From Smaragdicoccus niigatensis DSM 44881 = NBRC 103563 (GTDB taxonomy: Bacteria > Actinomycetota > Actinomycetes > Mycobacteriales > Mycobacteriaceae), in NCBI RefSeq assembly GCF_000380645.1, contig NZ_AQXZ01000014.1, positions 62,001-126,000 on the forward strand: a stretch of DNA of 64,000 nucleotides. Direction: 5' to 3'. Each line of letters opens with the position of its first letter. The stretch's first letter is position 1. Shown piece after piece: positions 9,553-19,585 of the stretch. The translations under genes were made by a program, and so were the position numbers. A model generated the notes under the pieces. The model was not told where the DNA came from. It searched no databases and saw only the letters and a list, made by a program, of their open reading frames with translations.

Positions 9553-10383
9553 ATGAAGCTCAAGGGCAAGGTCGCAGTCATCACCGGTGCCGGATCCGGA
9601 ATCGGGCGTGCACTCGCCGTGGAACTCGCGAAGAAGGGTGTCACCGGACTCGCACTGAGCGACGTCGATGAGGCCGGACTCGCCGAGACCGCCGAACTTG
9701 CCAGCGCCGCCGGAGCTCGAGTGCACACCCAGCGCCTCGACGTCGCCGACCGCGCCGCTTTCCTCGCGTACGCCGAAGCCGTCGCGGCTGAGTTCGGCGT
9801 CGTGAACGTCGTTATCAACAACGCCGGAATCTCCGCCACCGGAAACTTCGAAGACCTGACCTTCGAGCGATTCGACCGCGTGATGAACATCGACTTCGGC
9901 GGTGTCCTCAACGGCTCCAAGGCATTCCTCCCCCACCTCATCGCGAGCGGTGACGGTCACCTGGTCAACATCTCGAGCCTGTTCGGCCTGCTGTCGAACC
10001 CGGGTCAGTCGCCGTACAACGCCGCGAAGTTCGCCGTTCGTGGACTCACCGAGTCGCTGCGCCAGGAGATGCTGATCTCGGACCACAACGTCGAGGTCAC
10101 GTGCGTGCACCCGGGCGGAATCAAGACCAACATCGCCAAGAACGCGGACACGGGTGGCACTGAAGCCGGCCGCAAGCAGACCGAACTGTTCGAGAAGCTG
10201 TTCCTGCACGTGAGCCCCGAGTCCGCGGCCAAGGAGATCATCAAGGGCATCGAGAAGAAGAAGGGTCGCGTCCTCATCGGGATCGACGCCAAGTCACTCG
10301 ATGCGCTCGTTCGCCTTTCCGGCTCCAGCTACCAGCGTGTGCAGGCCACGATCGCTGGCCTGGTCGTCCCCGGAATGAAGTAG
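9553..10383 (+). CDS. SDR family NAD(P)-dependent oxidoreductase
   Basis: 276 aa. TGAGSGIG lies at residues 11-18 for cofactor binding, NNAG is present, and the catalytic motif YNAAK has Tyr155 and Lys159, with Ser about 13 residues before the Tyr. The tail SGSSYQRVQATIAGLVVPGMK is typical of actinobacterial SDRs annotated as acetoin/diacetyl reductase or short-chain dehydrogenase. The physiological substrate is not deducible. The start is ATG 9553 with AGGA nearby. The 3' end overlaps the opposite-strand membrane protein frame by 90 bases. Confidence 0.88.
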   Translation: MKLKGKVAVITGAGSGIGRALAVELAKKGVTGLALSDVDEAGLAETAELASAAGARVHTQRLDVADRAAFLAYAEAVAAEFGVVNVVINNAGISATGNFEDLTFERFDRVMNIDFGGVLNGSKAFLPHLIASGDGHLVNISSLFGLLSNPGQSPYNAAKFAVRGLTESLRQEMLISDHNVEVTCVHPGGIKTNIAKNADTGGTEAGRKQTELFEKLFLHVSPESAAKEIIKGIEKKKGRVLIGIDAKSLDALVRLSGSSYQRVQATIAGLVVPGMK

Positions 10384-11001
10384 ACCGACTCGGCTGGCCG
10401 GCAGCGATTGGTCGCTGTCGGTCAGTTCGTTCCGACGCAGCAGTGCCACCAGATGGCTCGAGATGAGCAGCGGGACATAAAAGCCGGGGATCAGGATCAG
10501 CGGTAGATATCCGATCGCCGACGTGTTCGATGCGGTCGTAGAGAGCACGCCCACGGGGCTGGCCGAGTAAAGCACGCCCAGAGTCACCGCGACAACGAGG
10601 TCGAGCAGTCCAAACACGTTCCACGCCAAGAACGTCCGTCGCGCCGGTCGGCGTGCCGTCAGGAGCACGAGAGCTCCGATCGCGGCAATCACGTCGCCGA
10701 ATCCAGCGGGGATCGCGAACCCCATCGGCAGTTCCCCGCGCAGTGCATCGAGGAAGAAGATCGCGCCCTCGAGTCGGGCGACGTGGAGCAGAACGAGATG
10801 CCGCAGGTCGACCGCGAGAAGCGCTCGCCGGACTGCCGGCACATAACGCCAGCCCAAAATCGTGAGCAACGGCGGAATCGCGACAGCGGCCCCGAGAACC
10901 AGCGGGGGTCCGGGTTGAGCGAAACCGCCCGCGGCTCCGACGATCGCGACGACGGCAAACCAGACGCCGAACAAGACAAGCCATACGCGCTGTGAATTCA
11001 T
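10294..11001 (-). CDS. Multi-pass membrane protein, function unknown
   Basis: 235 aa from ATG 11001, which has GAGG seven bases upstream. There are about six hydrophobic helices (VWLVLFGVWFAVVAIVGAA; PLVLGAAVAIPPLLTILGW; FGDVIAAIGALVLL; WNVFGLLDLVVAVTLGVLY; YLPLILIPGFYVPLLISSHL), then a hydrophilic tail of about 40 residues. No catalytic motif is recognised. The tail lies antisense to the last 90 bases of the SDR gene; a shorter real product caused by a frameshift cannot be excluded. It lies directly downstream of a TetR gene on the same strand, with an operator-like palindrome in the gap, so it is probably the regulator's target. Confidence 0.7.
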   Translation of the reverse strand: MNSQRVWLVLFGVWFAVVAIVGAAGGFAQPGPPLVLGAAVAIPPLLTILGWRYVPAVRRALLAVDLRHLVLLHVARLEGAIFFLDALRGELPMGFAIPAGFGDVIAAIGALVLLTARRPARRTFLAWNVFGLLDLVVAVTLGVLYSASPVGVLSTTASNTSAIGYLPLILIPGFYVPLLISSHLVALLRRNELTDSDQSLPASRVGLLHSGDDQASDRGLHTLVAGAGKANERIE

Positions 11002-11048
11002 GACACACCTCAATCCAGAGAACGATTGTGATGTCCCGAACAACAACG

Positions 11049-11062
11049 AACGAACGTTAGTT
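11049..11062. promoter_or_regulatory. TetR operator-like palindrome
   Basis: AACGAACGTTAGTT is a near-perfect 7+7 palindrome (one mismatch) in the 64-bp gap between the TetR gene and the membrane protein gene. The same AACGAACG half occurs upstream of the TetR gene at 11671. Confidence 0.45.
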
Positions 11063-11065
11063 ATT

Positions 11066-11659
11066 TCAGGGCTCCACGGCGGCGTGCATCAAACGCCGAA
11101 TGCGCGCGATCGACTCGGTTCGGCCGAAGAGTTGAAGCTCTTGGTTCAGAGCGGCCGCAAGACCGAACAGCGTGAGCACGACGTCGTCGGGATCGGTGTT
11201 CAATTCGTGCGCGTCGACGGCCGCCGCCACCTCCTCACGCAAGAAGCCCAAGAACCACCCCATCGACTCCTTGACGATGTCGCACAGCGGTCCCGGCTGC
11301 CCATCGATCTCAGACGACACCGCAGTCATGAAGCAGCCGTTGGGAAAGGGCGAATCGGCCAGATAGCCGATCCAACTGTCGACAACCACTCTCAGCCTGG
11401 CCAATCCAGGCTCGTGCGGTATCGCGGGTGCGGCCACCGATGTCACGAAGACCTCGACCGCGCGCCGCAGGGCGGCCTCTTGCAGCGCCTCGCGGGATCC
11501 GAACGGGCCGACAATGCCGGCCTTGCTCATGCTGACACGGCTCGCGACCGACCCGATCGTGATGCCTTCCAGACCCTCGGACGATGCCAGCAACACGCAC
11601 TCTTCGACGATTCGCTGTTTCGTTCGAGCAGCGTTCGCGGCCGAACTGCGGGGACTCAT
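11066..11659 (-). CDS. TetR/AcrR family transcriptional regulator
   Basis: 197 aa. The N-terminal TetR helix-turn-helix spans about residues 14-58 (TKQRIVEECVLLASSEGLEGITIGSVASRVSMSKAGIVGPFGSREAL), followed by an all-helical ligand-binding domain with PNGCFMTAVSSEID, typical of the TetR_C_6-like group. The recognition helix tail reads GPFGS instead of the common YxHFxS. It probably represses itself and the downstream membrane protein; candidate sites sharing AACGAACG lie on both sides of the gene. The ligand is unknown. Confidence 0.88.
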   Translation of the reverse strand: MSPRSSAANAARTKQRIVEECVLLASSEGLEGITIGSVASRVSMSKAGIVGPFGSREALQEAALRRAVEVFVTSVAAPAIPHEPGLARLRVVVDSWIGYLADSPFPNGCFMTAVSSEIDGQPGPLCDIVKESMGWFLGFLREEVAAAVDAHELNTDPDDVVLTLFGLAAALNQELQLFGRTESIARIRRLMHAAVEP

Positions 11660-11670
11660 GCTCCGATGTT

Positions 11671-11691
11671 AACGAACGATCGTCAGTCGTT
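11671..11691. promoter_or_regulatory. Candidate autoregulatory site upstream of the TetR gene
   Basis: Contains AACGAACGAT followed by CGTCAGTCGTT, an imperfect inverted arrangement of ACGA/TCGT halves, 12-32 bases before the TetR start. It shares AACGAACG with the palindrome at 11049-11062. Confidence 0.35.
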
Positions 11692-11710
11692 GGGCTTCAC
11701 GGAATGAAGC

Positions 11711-11799
11711 AGCCCCGCCGGGGTCATAGTCTCCCGCCGGGGCGCTTGTACAACCTGGGAGTTTTGTACAGACTGCTCCGGCGGAGACTTTGGACCCGG
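11711..11799. repeat. Dispersed palindromic intergenic element, copy A
   Basis: About 85 bp. Outer arms GTCTCCCGCCGGGGC (11729-11743) and GCTCCGGCGGAGAC (11775-11788) can pair, with further flanking GGGTC/GACCC. The loop holds TTGTACAA and TTTTGTACAG. The reverse complement aligns with 51132-51215: the core reads CTGTACAAAAC, nine variable bases, then GTACAAGC in both. It lies immediately downstream of the HtrA gene stop. It could be a terminator, a MITE/REP-like repeat or a protein-binding element. Confidence 0.65.
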
Positions 11800-11802
11800 A
11801 TT

Positions 11803-12756
11803 TCAGTCGTTGTAGCTGAGCTCGATCGGCGTCGCCAGCACATCGACCATCGCGCCGCTGCGCAGCACCGTGACCGGCAGCAGAGTTCCGATGACCTCAC
11901 CGAAGAGCTTCTTCTGGATGTCTCCGGCGTCGGCGATCTGCTCGCGCGCCACGCTCAGCACGAGGTCATCCGCACGCAGGCCCGCCATGTCCGCAGGTCC
12001 ACCCGGCACGACCTCGACGACGCGAAGCCCGCTGCGCTGCCCGGTCCGCTCGAAGACCGATGCCGGAACCGGCGACGGAACGCCGACGATGCCGAGGTAC
12101 GCCCGGCGAACCTGGCCTTCGACCTGCAGCGTGTCGATGATCCGCAGCGTGGTCGGGTTGATCGGCACCGCGAGGCCCAGACCGTGTCCCGCGATCGCGG
12201 TGTTGATACCGACCACGCAGCCGCGCGAATCCGCCAGCGCACCACCGGAGTTACCCGGGTTGAGCGTGGCGTCGGTCTGGATGACGTTCTCGATGACGCG
12301 TGCGGTGTTGCCCGAACCGACCGGCAGGGCACGACCGAGCGCGCTCACGATTCCCGCCGTCACCGATCCAGTGAGTCCCAGCGGTGAGCCGACCGCCACA
12401 GCCAACTGCCCCACGACCAGATCATCTGCGTTGCCGAAGCGGGCCGGCGGCGGACAGTTCTGGTGCGCCAGCAAAACGGCGAGGTCGGACAGCGGGTCGC
12501 TCCCGATGACGTCGAAGTCAACCGTGAGGCCATCCGGGAACGTCGCCTTGCCGCGAACAGCCGATCCCACGACATGCGCGTTGGTCAGCATGTGGCCCTC
12601 GTCGGAGAACACGACAGCCGAACCGTTGCTCCGACGAGTCTGGACGAAAGCTACGTGTGGAGTGAGGGTGCGTGCCACTGTGCTGACAACACGGGAGTAG
12701 GCGTCGAGCGGCTCTTCCCGCGAGGCCAGCGGGATTGGTTCGTACTCGTAAGCCAC
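11803..12756 (-). CDS. HtrA/DegP-type S1C serine protease with PDZ domain, no visible export signal
   Basis: 317 aa from GTG 12756. Trypsin-like domain with catalytic triad His61 (TNAHVV), Asp91 (DPLSDLAVL) and Ser170 (NPGNSGGAL), followed by a PDZ domain (~215-310: YLGIVGVP, VVEVVPGGPADMAGLRADDLVLSV). Family members degrade or refold damaged proteins, normally outside the cytoplasmic membrane. This protein has no signal peptide or transmembrane anchor; it begins with a polar segment (MAYEYEPIPLASREEP), so it appears cytosolic unless a start further upstream is used. It stands alone, with a palindromic repeat at its 3' end. Confidence 0.9.
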   Translation of the reverse strand: MAYEYEPIPLASREEPLDAYSRVVSTVARTLTPHVAFVQTRRSNGSAVVFSDEGHMLTNAHVVGSAVRGKATFPDGLTVDFDVIGSDPLSDLAVLLAHQNCPPPARFGNADDLVVGQLAVAVGSPLGLTGSVTAGIVSALGRALPVGSGNTARVIENVIQTDATLNPGNSGGALADSRGCVVGINTAIAGHGLGLAVPINPTTLRIIDTLQVEGQVRRAYLGIVGVPSPVPASVFERTGQRSGLRVVEVVPGGPADMAGLRADDLVLSVAREQIADAGDIQKKLFGEVIGTLLPVTVLRSGAMVDVLATPIELSYND

Positions 12757-12944
12757 TTGCCACCACCCGCTTCTTTGAAGGTCACGCTTCTATTACGAGT
12801 TTGGACCAAAAGAGCGACGTTCATAGGGTGTTCGCTGAAAGCAGAGCGACATTATCGCGCAGATCACCAGAAACTCTCGTAACTGGCGTTCCGCGTGTCT
12901 CCCAAACGAATTAGTGCAATCTGTAGAAAGTCTACAAAAGCCAA

Positions 12945-12987
12945 CCGCCCGCCTCACCGATTCATGCTGATCGGTGTGAGCGGGCGG
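12945..12987 (-). terminator. Terminator of gltBD
   Basis: Arms CCGCCCGCCTCACCGAT (12945-12961) and ATCGGTGTGAGCGGGCGG (12970-12987) pair with one bulge. On the minus strand the hairpin is followed by GGTTGGCTTTTG. It lies just after the gltD stop at 13009. The rest of 12757-12944 shows only a short TGTAGA-AAG-TCTACA palindrome at 12922-12936. Confidence 0.75.
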
Positions 12988-13008
12988 CGGGCGAAGGTGC
13001 TGGAAATC

Positions 13009-14475
13009 CTAGCGCTGAGGCAGATCCGTCGGACGGATCGGCGACGGAAGCGCGGTTTCGCCATCGAGGTAGGTGTCGACCGCGGCCGCACACGAGCGGC
13101 CTTCCGCAATCGCCCACACGATGAGCGACTGTCCACGACCCATGTCACCGGCAACGAACACGCCGGGAACGTTGGTTTCCCAGTCGCTGTTGCGCTTGAC
13201 GTTCTGCCGCTGATCGAACTCGACACCGAGGTCGGTCAGCAGACCCGGCTTCTCCGAGCCGACGAAGCCCATCGCGAGGAAGACAATGTCAGCGTCCATC
13301 GTGAAGTCCGAGCCTTCGACCTTCTCGAAGCGTCCGGCCTTGAACTCGACCTCATGGCCGTGCAGACCGGTGAGCTTTCCGTTCTCGCCAACGAACTTCT
13401 CGGTGTTGACCGAGTAGACGCGCTCGCCACCCTCTTCGTGCGCCGAAGAGACACGGAACATGAGTGGGTAGGTCGGCCACGGCGTCGTGTCCGCACGCTC
13501 GTGCGGCGGCCGCGGCATGATCTCGAACTGGTGGATCGACTCCGCGCCCTGGCGGTGTGCGGTTCCGAGGCAGTCCGCGCCCGTGTCGCCACCACCGATG
13601 ATGATGACCTTCTTGCCCCGTGCGTTGATCGGCGGAAGGCCCTCAGCATCGGTGATCTGGTCGCCCTGCTGCACCCGGTTCGCCTGCGGCAAGTACTCCA
13701 TGGCCTGGTAGATGCCCTCGAGCTCGCGGCCCGGGATCGGCAGGTCACGGCGGTCGGTGGCACCACCGGAGAGCACGACCGCGTCGAACTGCGCGCGCAG
13801 CTCGGCAGCGGTGATGTCGACGCCGACGTTGACACCGGTCTTGAAGACCGTGCCCTCGGCCGTCATCTGCGCGAGACGACGGTCGACGTGGCGCTTCTCC
13901 ATCTTGAACTCGGGGATGCCGTAGCGGAGCAGACCACCGACGCGGTCGTCGCGCTCGAACACGGTGACGCTGTGGCCGGCGCGGGTCAGCTGCTGAGCAG
14001 CGGCCAGACCAGCCGGTCCCGAACCCACGACGGCGATCTTCTTGCCGGTGAGCTGGGTCGGATAGACCGGAACGACCCAGCCGTTGTCGAAGGCGTGATC
14101 GATGATCTCGACCTCGACCTGCTTGATCGTGACCGGGTCCTGGTTGATGCCCAGAACGCACGAGCCCTCACACGGCGCCGGGCACAGGCGGCCCGTGAAC
14201 TCCGGGAAGTTGTTCGTCGCGTGGAGACGGTCGATCGCATCGCGCCAACGGTCCTTGAAGACCAGGTCGTTCCACTCGGGAATCAGGTTTCCGAGCGGGC
14301 AACCGTTGTGGCAGAACGGGATACCGCAGTCCATGCAGCGGCTCGCCTGGCCCTTGAGCGACTCGTCATCGAAGTCTTCGTAGACCTCTTTCCAGTCGAG
14401 CAGGCGCAGCGGAACCGGGCGACGGACCGGCAATTCACGCTTGGTGATCTTCAAAAAGCCTGAGGGGTCACCCAC
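13009..14475 (-). CDS. gltD: Glutamate synthase small subunit
   Basis: 488 aa from GTG 14475, eight bases inside the end of gltB. It is the FAD-containing NADPH-dehydrogenase subunit that passes electrons to GltB to convert 2-oxoglutarate and glutamine to two glutamates. It contains N-terminal Fe-S cysteine clusters ([13 protein letters not shown] and CPAPCEGSC), an FAD-binding [12 protein letters not shown] motif around residue 155, an NADPH-binding [11 protein letters not shown] motif, and the C-terminal [20 protein letters not shown]. Length is normal. It is the last gene of the gltBD operon, followed by a hairpin. Confidence 0.97.
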   Translation of the reverse strand: MGDPSGFLKITKRELPVRRPVPLRLLDWKEVYEDFDDESLKGQASRCMDCGIPFCHNGCPLGNLIPEWNDLVFKDRWRDAIDRLHATNNFPEFTGRLCPAPCEGSCVLGINQDPVTIKQVEVEIIDHAFDNGWVVPVYPTQLTGKKIAVVGSGPAGLAAAQQLTRAGHSVTVFERDDRVGGLLRYGIPEFKMEKRHVDRRLAQMTAEGTVFKTGVNVGVDITAAELRAQFDAVVLSGGATDRRDLPIPGRELEGIYQAMEYLPQANRVQQGDQITDAEGLPPINARGKKVIIIGGGDTGADCLGTAHRQGAESIHQFEIMPRPPHERADTTPWPTYPLMFRVSSAHEEGGERVYSVNTEKFVGENGKLTGLHGHEVEFKAGRFEKVEGSDFTMDADIVFLAMGFVGSEKPGLLTDLGVEFDQRQNVKRNSDWETNVPGVFVAGDMGRGQSLIVWAIAEGRSCAAAVDTYLDGETALPSPIRPTDLPQR

Positions 14476-17400
14476 GTGCTGCCTCCATAATTGCTTCGCT
14501 GACGTCGCGACCGAGCTTCTCCGCCTTGTCGATCGCAATGAGAACACGCTTGTAGTCGCGCGGCATGACCTTGACGAAGTGGTTCACCTGCTGCGACCAG
14601 TCGTGGAGGATCTTCTCCGCCACGGCCGAACCGGTTTCGTCGCGGTGCTTCGTGACGATCGACTTCAGCCAGGTGAAGTCCTCGCCCGACAGGTCTTCGA
14701 GGTCGACCATCTCGGTGTTGAGGTTGGCCTCGAACTTGCGGCCCGGGTCGTAGATGTACGCGACGCCACCGGACATACCAGCGCCGAAGTTACGTCCGGT
14801 CTCGCCGAGAACGACGACCTTTCCACCGGTCATGTACTCGCAACCGTGGTCACCGACACCCTCGACGACCGCGGTCGCACCCGAGTTACGGACGCAGAAG
14901 CGCTCGCCGGCGATACCGCGGATCAGGACCGACCCCTTCGTCGCGCCGAACAGGATCACGTTGCCCGCGATGATGTTCTTCTCGGCGACGAAGCCCTTCG
15001 GGGCGTCGAGCGCCGGGCGCACGACGATGTTTCCACCCGAGAGGCCCTTACCGACGTAGTCGTTGGCGTCACCGAAGATCCGCAGCGTGATACCAGCCGG
15101 CACGAACGCGCCGAAGCTGTTGCCCGCCGAACCCGTGAAGGTGATGTCGATCGTGCCTTCCGGCAGGCCTTCGCCGCCGTAGACCTTGGTCACCTCGTGG
15201 CCGAGCATCGTGCCGACCGTGCGGTTGACGTTGCTGATCGGCGACTCGAACTTGACCGCGGTCCCGTTGTCGATGGCCGGCCGGCTCTCCGCGATGAGCT
15301 TGTTGTCGAGCGCCTTGTCCAGACCGTGGTCCTGGGTGCCGGTGCAGTAGAGGTCCTGCTGCATGAACGGCGATTCCGGCATGTCGAGGATCGGCGAGAG
15401 GTCAAGCTTGCTCGCCTTCCAGTGCTCCTTGGCCTTGGTGGTGTCGAGCAGCTCGACGTGACCGATGGCCTCAGCGAGCGTGCGGAAACCGAGCAGTGCC
15501 AGGTACTCGCGGACTTCCTCGGCGATGAAGTTGAAGAAGTTCTCGACGAACTCGGGCTTACCGGTGAAGCGCTTACGCAGAACCGGGTTCTGCGTGGCGA
15601 CACCGACCGGGCAGGTGTCGAGGTGGCAGACGCGCATCATGATGCAGCCCGACACAACGAGCGGAGCGGTCGCGAAACCGAACTCCTCACCGCCGAGCAG
15701 CGCGGCGACGATGACGTCCCGACCGGTCTTCAACTGACCGTCGACCTGAACGACGATGCGGTCCCGCAGGCCGTTGAGCATCAGGGTCTGCTGAGTCTCG
15801 GCGAGGCCGATCTCCCACGGCGCACCGGCATGCTTCATCGACGTGAGCGGTGTGGCACCGGTACCACCATCGTGGCCCGAAATCAGCACCACGTCGGCGT
15901 GCGCCTTCGAAACACCGGCGGCGACCGTGCCGACGCCGATCTCCGAGACCAGCTTCACGTGAATCCGCGCAGACGGGTTCGCGTTCTTCAGGTCGTGGAT
16001 GAGCTGCGCGAGGTCTTCGATCGAGTAGATGTCGTGGTGCGGCGGCGGCGAGATGAGGCCGACGCCCGGCGTCGAGTGACGGACCTCGGCAACCCACGGG
16101 TACACCTTGTGACCCGGCAGCTGACCGCCCTCACCCGGCTTGGCACCCTGCGCCATCTTGATCTGGATGTCGGTGCAGTTCGTCAGGTAGTGCGAGGTGA
16201 CGCCGAAACGTCCCGACGCGACCTGCTTGATCGCACTACGCCGCCAGTCACCGTTCTCGTCCGGGGTGAACCGGCGCGGGTCTTCTCCGCCCTCACCCGA
16301 GTTAGACCGACCGCCGAGACGGTTCATCGCGATGGCGAGCGTCTCGTGCGCCTCGGCCGAGATAGAGCCGTAGCTCATCGCACCGGTCGAGAAGCGCTTG
16401 ACGATCTCCGACACCGGCTCGACCTCGTCGATCGAGATCGGCTTGCGGTCCTCGGTGCGGAAGCGGAACAGACCGCGCAGGGAGGCCAGTCGCTCCGACT
16501 GATCGTCGACGAGCTGCGTGTACTCCTTGAAGATCTTGTACTGACCGCTGCGGGTCGAGTGCTGGAGCTTGAACACGGTGTCCGGGTTGAACAGGTGGTA
16601 CTCGCCCTCGCGACGCCACTGATACTCACCGCCGACCTCGAGCTCGCGGTGCGAGCGTTCCGGCTTATTGATGAGGAACGCGGTGGCGTGACGCGCAGCC
16701 ACGTCCGCTGCGATTTCGTCGAGGCCGATACCGCCGAGCTGGCTGCTCATACCGGTGAAGTACTGATCGCACAGTTCCTGCGACAGACCGATCACCTGGA
16801 ACAGTTGGGCACCGCGGTACGACGCGATCGTCGAGATGCCCATCTTGGACATGACCTTCAGAACACCCTTGCCAGCGGCCTTGATGTAGTTCTGAACAGC
16901 CTTCTCGAACGGAACACCGACGATCGCACCACGATCGATCATGTCCTCGATGGTCTCGAAGGCCATGTACGGGTTGATCGCCGCAGCACCGCAGCCGACC
17001 AGGGTCGCCATGTGGTGGATCTCGCGGGCGTCACCGGACTCGACGATCAGGCCGACCTTGGTACGCGTCTTGTCGCGCACAAGGTGCTGGTGAACCGCCG
17101 AGGTGAACAGCAGCGACGGAATCGGTGCGAGCTTCTCGTTCGACTCCCGGTCGCTGAGGATGATGATGCGAGCGCCACCCTCGATCGAGGCCGACACCTG
17201 CGAACACACCGCGTCAAGCGCCTTGCGCAGACCCTCGCCGCCATCGGCGACCGGGTACAGACAGCGCACCACGACACTACGGAGACCCGGCTGGGTTCCT
17301 TCGTCGTTGATGTGGACGAACTTGGCGAGCTCGTCGTTGTGCAGAATCGGCGACGGCAGCGAAATCTGGCGACACGAAGCGGCATTCGGGTGCAGGAGGT

Positions 17401-19042
17401 CACCCTCCGGACCGATGTTCGCCTGCAGGCTGGTGACGACCTCTTCGCGGATGGCGTCGAGCGGCGGGTTCGTGACCTGCGCGAACAACTGCTGGAGGTA
17501 GTCGAACAGCATGCGCGGGCGAGCCGACAGCACCGCGATCGGCGTGTCGGTACCCATCGAGCCGAGCGCCTCGAGGCCGGTCCTGGCCATTGGCGCGAGC
17601 AGGATGTTGAGCTCTTCGGTGGTGTAGCCGAAGACCTGCTGGCGGATGAGAACGCGGTCGTGCGACATGTGCACGTGCGGGTGCTCCGGCAGGTCCTTCA
17701 GGTAGACCAAGCCCTCGTCGAGCCACTGCTGGTACGGGTGCTCCGAGACGAGCGCGTCCTTGATCTCGTCATCGCTGACGATGCGACCCTGCGCGGTGTC
17801 GACGAGGAACATCTTGCCCGGCTGGAGGCGGCCACGCTGAACGACGGTCGAGGCGTCGATCGGCAGCACGCCCGCCTCGGACGCGAGCACGACGAGTCCG
17901 TCTTCGGTGACCCAGTAACGACCGGGGCGAAGGCCGTTGCGGTCGAGGACCGCACCCATGACCGTGCCGTCGGTGAAGCAGATGCAGGCCGGTCCGTCCC
18001 ACGGCTCCATGAGCGTGGAGTGGTACTCGTAGAAGGCCCTGCGCGTGGGATCCATGTCCTCATTGCGCTCCCAAGCTTCGGGAACCATCATGAGCACGGC
18101 GTGGTGGATGTCGCGTCCACCGAGGTGCAGCAGCTCGAGAACCTCGTCGAAGCGAGCGGTGTCCGAGGCGCCTGGGGTACAGATCGGGAAGATCTTTGCC
18201 AGGTCGTCGCCGAAGACGTCCGAAGCGATGAGCGCCTCGCGAGCACGCATCCACTTCTCGTTACCGGTGACGGTGTTGATCTCACCGTTGTGCGCAACGC
18301 GACGGTACGGGTGCGCGAGCGGCCACGACGGGAACGTGTTCGTCGAGAAACGCGAGTGCACGAGACCGAGCGCGGACTCCATGCGCTCGTCCTGCAGGTC
18401 GAGGTAGAAGTCCTTGAGCTGCGGCGTGGTCAGCATGCCCTTGTAGACAAAGGTGCGACCCGACAGGCTCGGGAAGTACACCGAACCGCGGTCGGTGCCG
18501 TCGACGCTCGGCTCGGCGCCGAGCTCGTGCTCGATCCGCTTGCGGATGACATAGGTCTTGCGCTCGAGAGCAAGACCATCGAGGCCCTTGCCCGCGATGA
18601 AGATCTGGCGGAAGGTCGGCATCGCGTCGCGGGCGAGAGCACCGAGCGACGAGTCGTCCGTCGGAACCTCACGCCAGCCCAGGACCTCGAGGCCCTCCTG
18701 CGCGACGATGCGCTCGACTCCAGCAGCCGCGCGCTTCTGCGCGATGCGGCCCTGCGGGAGGAACGCGATACCCGAGGCGTAAGCGCCCTCGGCGGGAAGT
18801 TCGAAATCGACGACCGCGCGGAAGAACGCGTCCGGGATCTGGATCAGGATTCCCGCACCGTCACCGGTGTTCGGCTCTGCACCAGCGGCCCCACGGTGGT
18901 CGAGGTTGACCAGTGCGGTGATTGCCTTCTCGACGATGTCGCGGGACTTTCGTCCGTGCATGTCAACGACGAAGGCGACACCACAGGCGTCGTGCTCGTT
19001 AGCGGGGTCGTACAGGCCTTGCCGGCCAGGAGGTTGCTTCAT
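14468..19042 (-). CDS. gltB: Glutamate synthase large subunit
   Basis: 1524 aa. N-terminal class II glutamine amidotransferase with nucleophile Cys20 (HDACGVAF) after a short propeptide, then a central domain, the FMN-binding synthase barrel with the 3Fe-4S cysteines in CHLDTCPVG, and the C-terminal GXGXG beta-helix domain (GxxGNSFGAF, [16 protein letters not shown]). It releases ammonia from glutamine and channels it to 2-oxoglutarate. ATG 19042 follows GGTAAGGG. A 1560-codon open frame on the plus strand across this gene is a codon-bias mirror. Confidence 0.97.
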   Translation of the reverse strand: MKQPPGRQGLYDPANEHDACGVAFVVDMHGRKSRDIVEKAITALVNLDHRGAAGAEPNTGDGAGILIQIPDAFFRAVVDFELPAEGAYASGIAFLPQGRIAQKRAAAGVERIVAQEGLEVLGWREVPTDDSSLGALARDAMPTFRQIFIAGKGLDGLALERKTYVIRKRIEHELGAEPSVDGTDRGSVYFPSLSGRTFVYKGMLTTPQLKDFYLDLQDERMESALGLVHSRFSTNTFPSWPLAHPYRRVAHNGEINTVTGNEKWMRAREALIASDVFGDDLAKIFPICTPGASDTARFDEVLELLHLGGRDIHHAVLMMVPEAWERNEDMDPTRRAFYEYHSTLMEPWDGPACICFTDGTVMGAVLDRNGLRPGRYWVTEDGLVVLASEAGVLPIDASTVVQRGRLQPGKMFLVDTAQGRIVSDDEIKDALVSEHPYQQWLDEGLVYLKDLPEHPHVHMSHDRVLIRQQVFGYTTEELNILLAPMARTGLEALGSMGTDTPIAVLSARPRMLFDYLQQLFAQVTNPPLDAIREEVVTSLQANIGPEGDLLHPNAASCRQISLPSPILHNDELAKFVHINDEGTQPGLRSVVVRCLYPVADGGEGLRKALDAVCSQVSASIEGGARIIILSDRESNEKLAPIPSLLFTSAVHQHLVRDKTRTKVGLIVESGDAREIHHMATLVGCGAAAINPYMAFETIEDMIDRGAIVGVPFEKAVQNYIKAAGKGVLKVMSKMGISTIASYRGAQLFQVIGLSQELCDQYFTGMSSQLGGIGLDEIAADVAARHATAFLINKPERSHRELEVGGEYQWRREGEYHLFNPDTVFKLQHSTRSGQYKIFKEYTQLVDDQSERLASLRGLFRFRTEDRKPISIDEVEPVSEIVKRFSTGAMSYGSISAEAHETLAIAMNRLGGRSNSGEGGEDPRRFTPDENGDWRRSAIKQVASGRFGVTSHYLTNCTDIQIKMAQGAKPGEGGQLPGHKVYPWVAEVRHSTPGVGLISPPPHHDIYSIEDLAQLIHDLKNANPSARIHVKLVSEIGVGTVAAGVSKAHADVVLISGHDGGTGATPLTSMKHAGAPWEIGLAETQQTLMLNGLRDRIVVQVDGQLKTGRDVIVAALLGGEEFGFATAPLVVSGCIMMRVCHLDTCPVGVATQNPVLRKRFTGKPEFVENFFNFIAEEVREYLALLGFRTLAEAIGHVELLDTTKAKEHWKASKLDLSPILDMPESPFMQQDLYCTGTQDHGLDKALDNKLIAESRPAIDNGTAVKFESPISNVNRTVGTMLGHEVTKVYGGEGLPEGTIDITFTGSAGNSFGAFVPAGITLRIFGDANDYVGKGLSGGNIVVRPALDAPKGFVAEKNIIAGNVILFGATKGSVLIRGIAGERFCVRNSGATAVVEGVGDHGCEYMTGGKVVVLGETGRNFGAGMSGGVAYIYDPGRKFEANLNTEMVDLEDLSGEDFTWLKSIVTKHRDETGSAVAEKILHDWSQQVNHFVKVMPRDYKRVLIAIDKAEKLGRDVSEAIMEAARG

Positions 19043-19585
19043 TCCCTTACCTTCATGGACTCACGTCCTAGTAGAAGATCACCGGCCTCGATGCCGGCAG
19101 CAGGTCTGCCGGACACGCAGTGACCGACGCTAGGTCCGAGCTGTACCAGGGGCTAACCTGTGGGCTATCACAGGCTCGCGTGGACTGCGGTGAGTCTTGT
19201 GGACGATTGCAGCGCTCGGCGCCCGACCGTCTCATTCCATGCGAATTCAACGGTCGGCAATTAAGAAACTGTAGGTCAGTTCCCCCATCGAACGCCAACC
19301 AGAGCCGTTCCGAATGGGCATCGATTGCCGCTCTCCAGGGTCGCAAACACGTCAATCTCCGGGCTGTGGAAATCACGGATCCGCTTGTCTTCCAGGATAA
19401 AGCAAGCTCGGCCGGGGTCGAATCAGCGGTCGTCGATGCGAAAATGCTCACCCCGCTGGATCGGACCCATTTCCAGTGTGAGACGGTTCACAACCGTTGG
19501 CGATAGCGCCGAGTCGACCGCGACTGGCACTGAGCGTGGGAAACACTCGGTAATTGGCGCATTGCCGCAGGAAAGGAGCCGTCTC
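19043..19585. other. 543-bp intergenic region between divergent gltB and DUF4407 gene
   Basis: No convincing gene seen; open frames here have poor codon bias and no homology I recognise. It should hold the gltB promoter. An inverted repeat CCTGTG-N6-CACAGG at 19157-19174 lies about 115 bases upstream of gltB. I did not find a clear AmtR or GlnR nitrogen-control box by eye. The plus-strand gene has AGGAAAGGAG at 19569-19578. Confidence 0.5.

Noticed and set aside
14441-19123. 1560-codon open frame on the plus strand opposite gltB
   Set aside because: High-GC codon bias keeps the antisense frame of gltB open; the translation is repetitive Val/Asp/Arg/Leu with no domain, while GltB on the minus strand is unmistakable.
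19068-19506. Small ORFs on both strands in the gltB upstream region
   Set aside because: No ribosome binding site, poor codon bias and no recognisable similarity.
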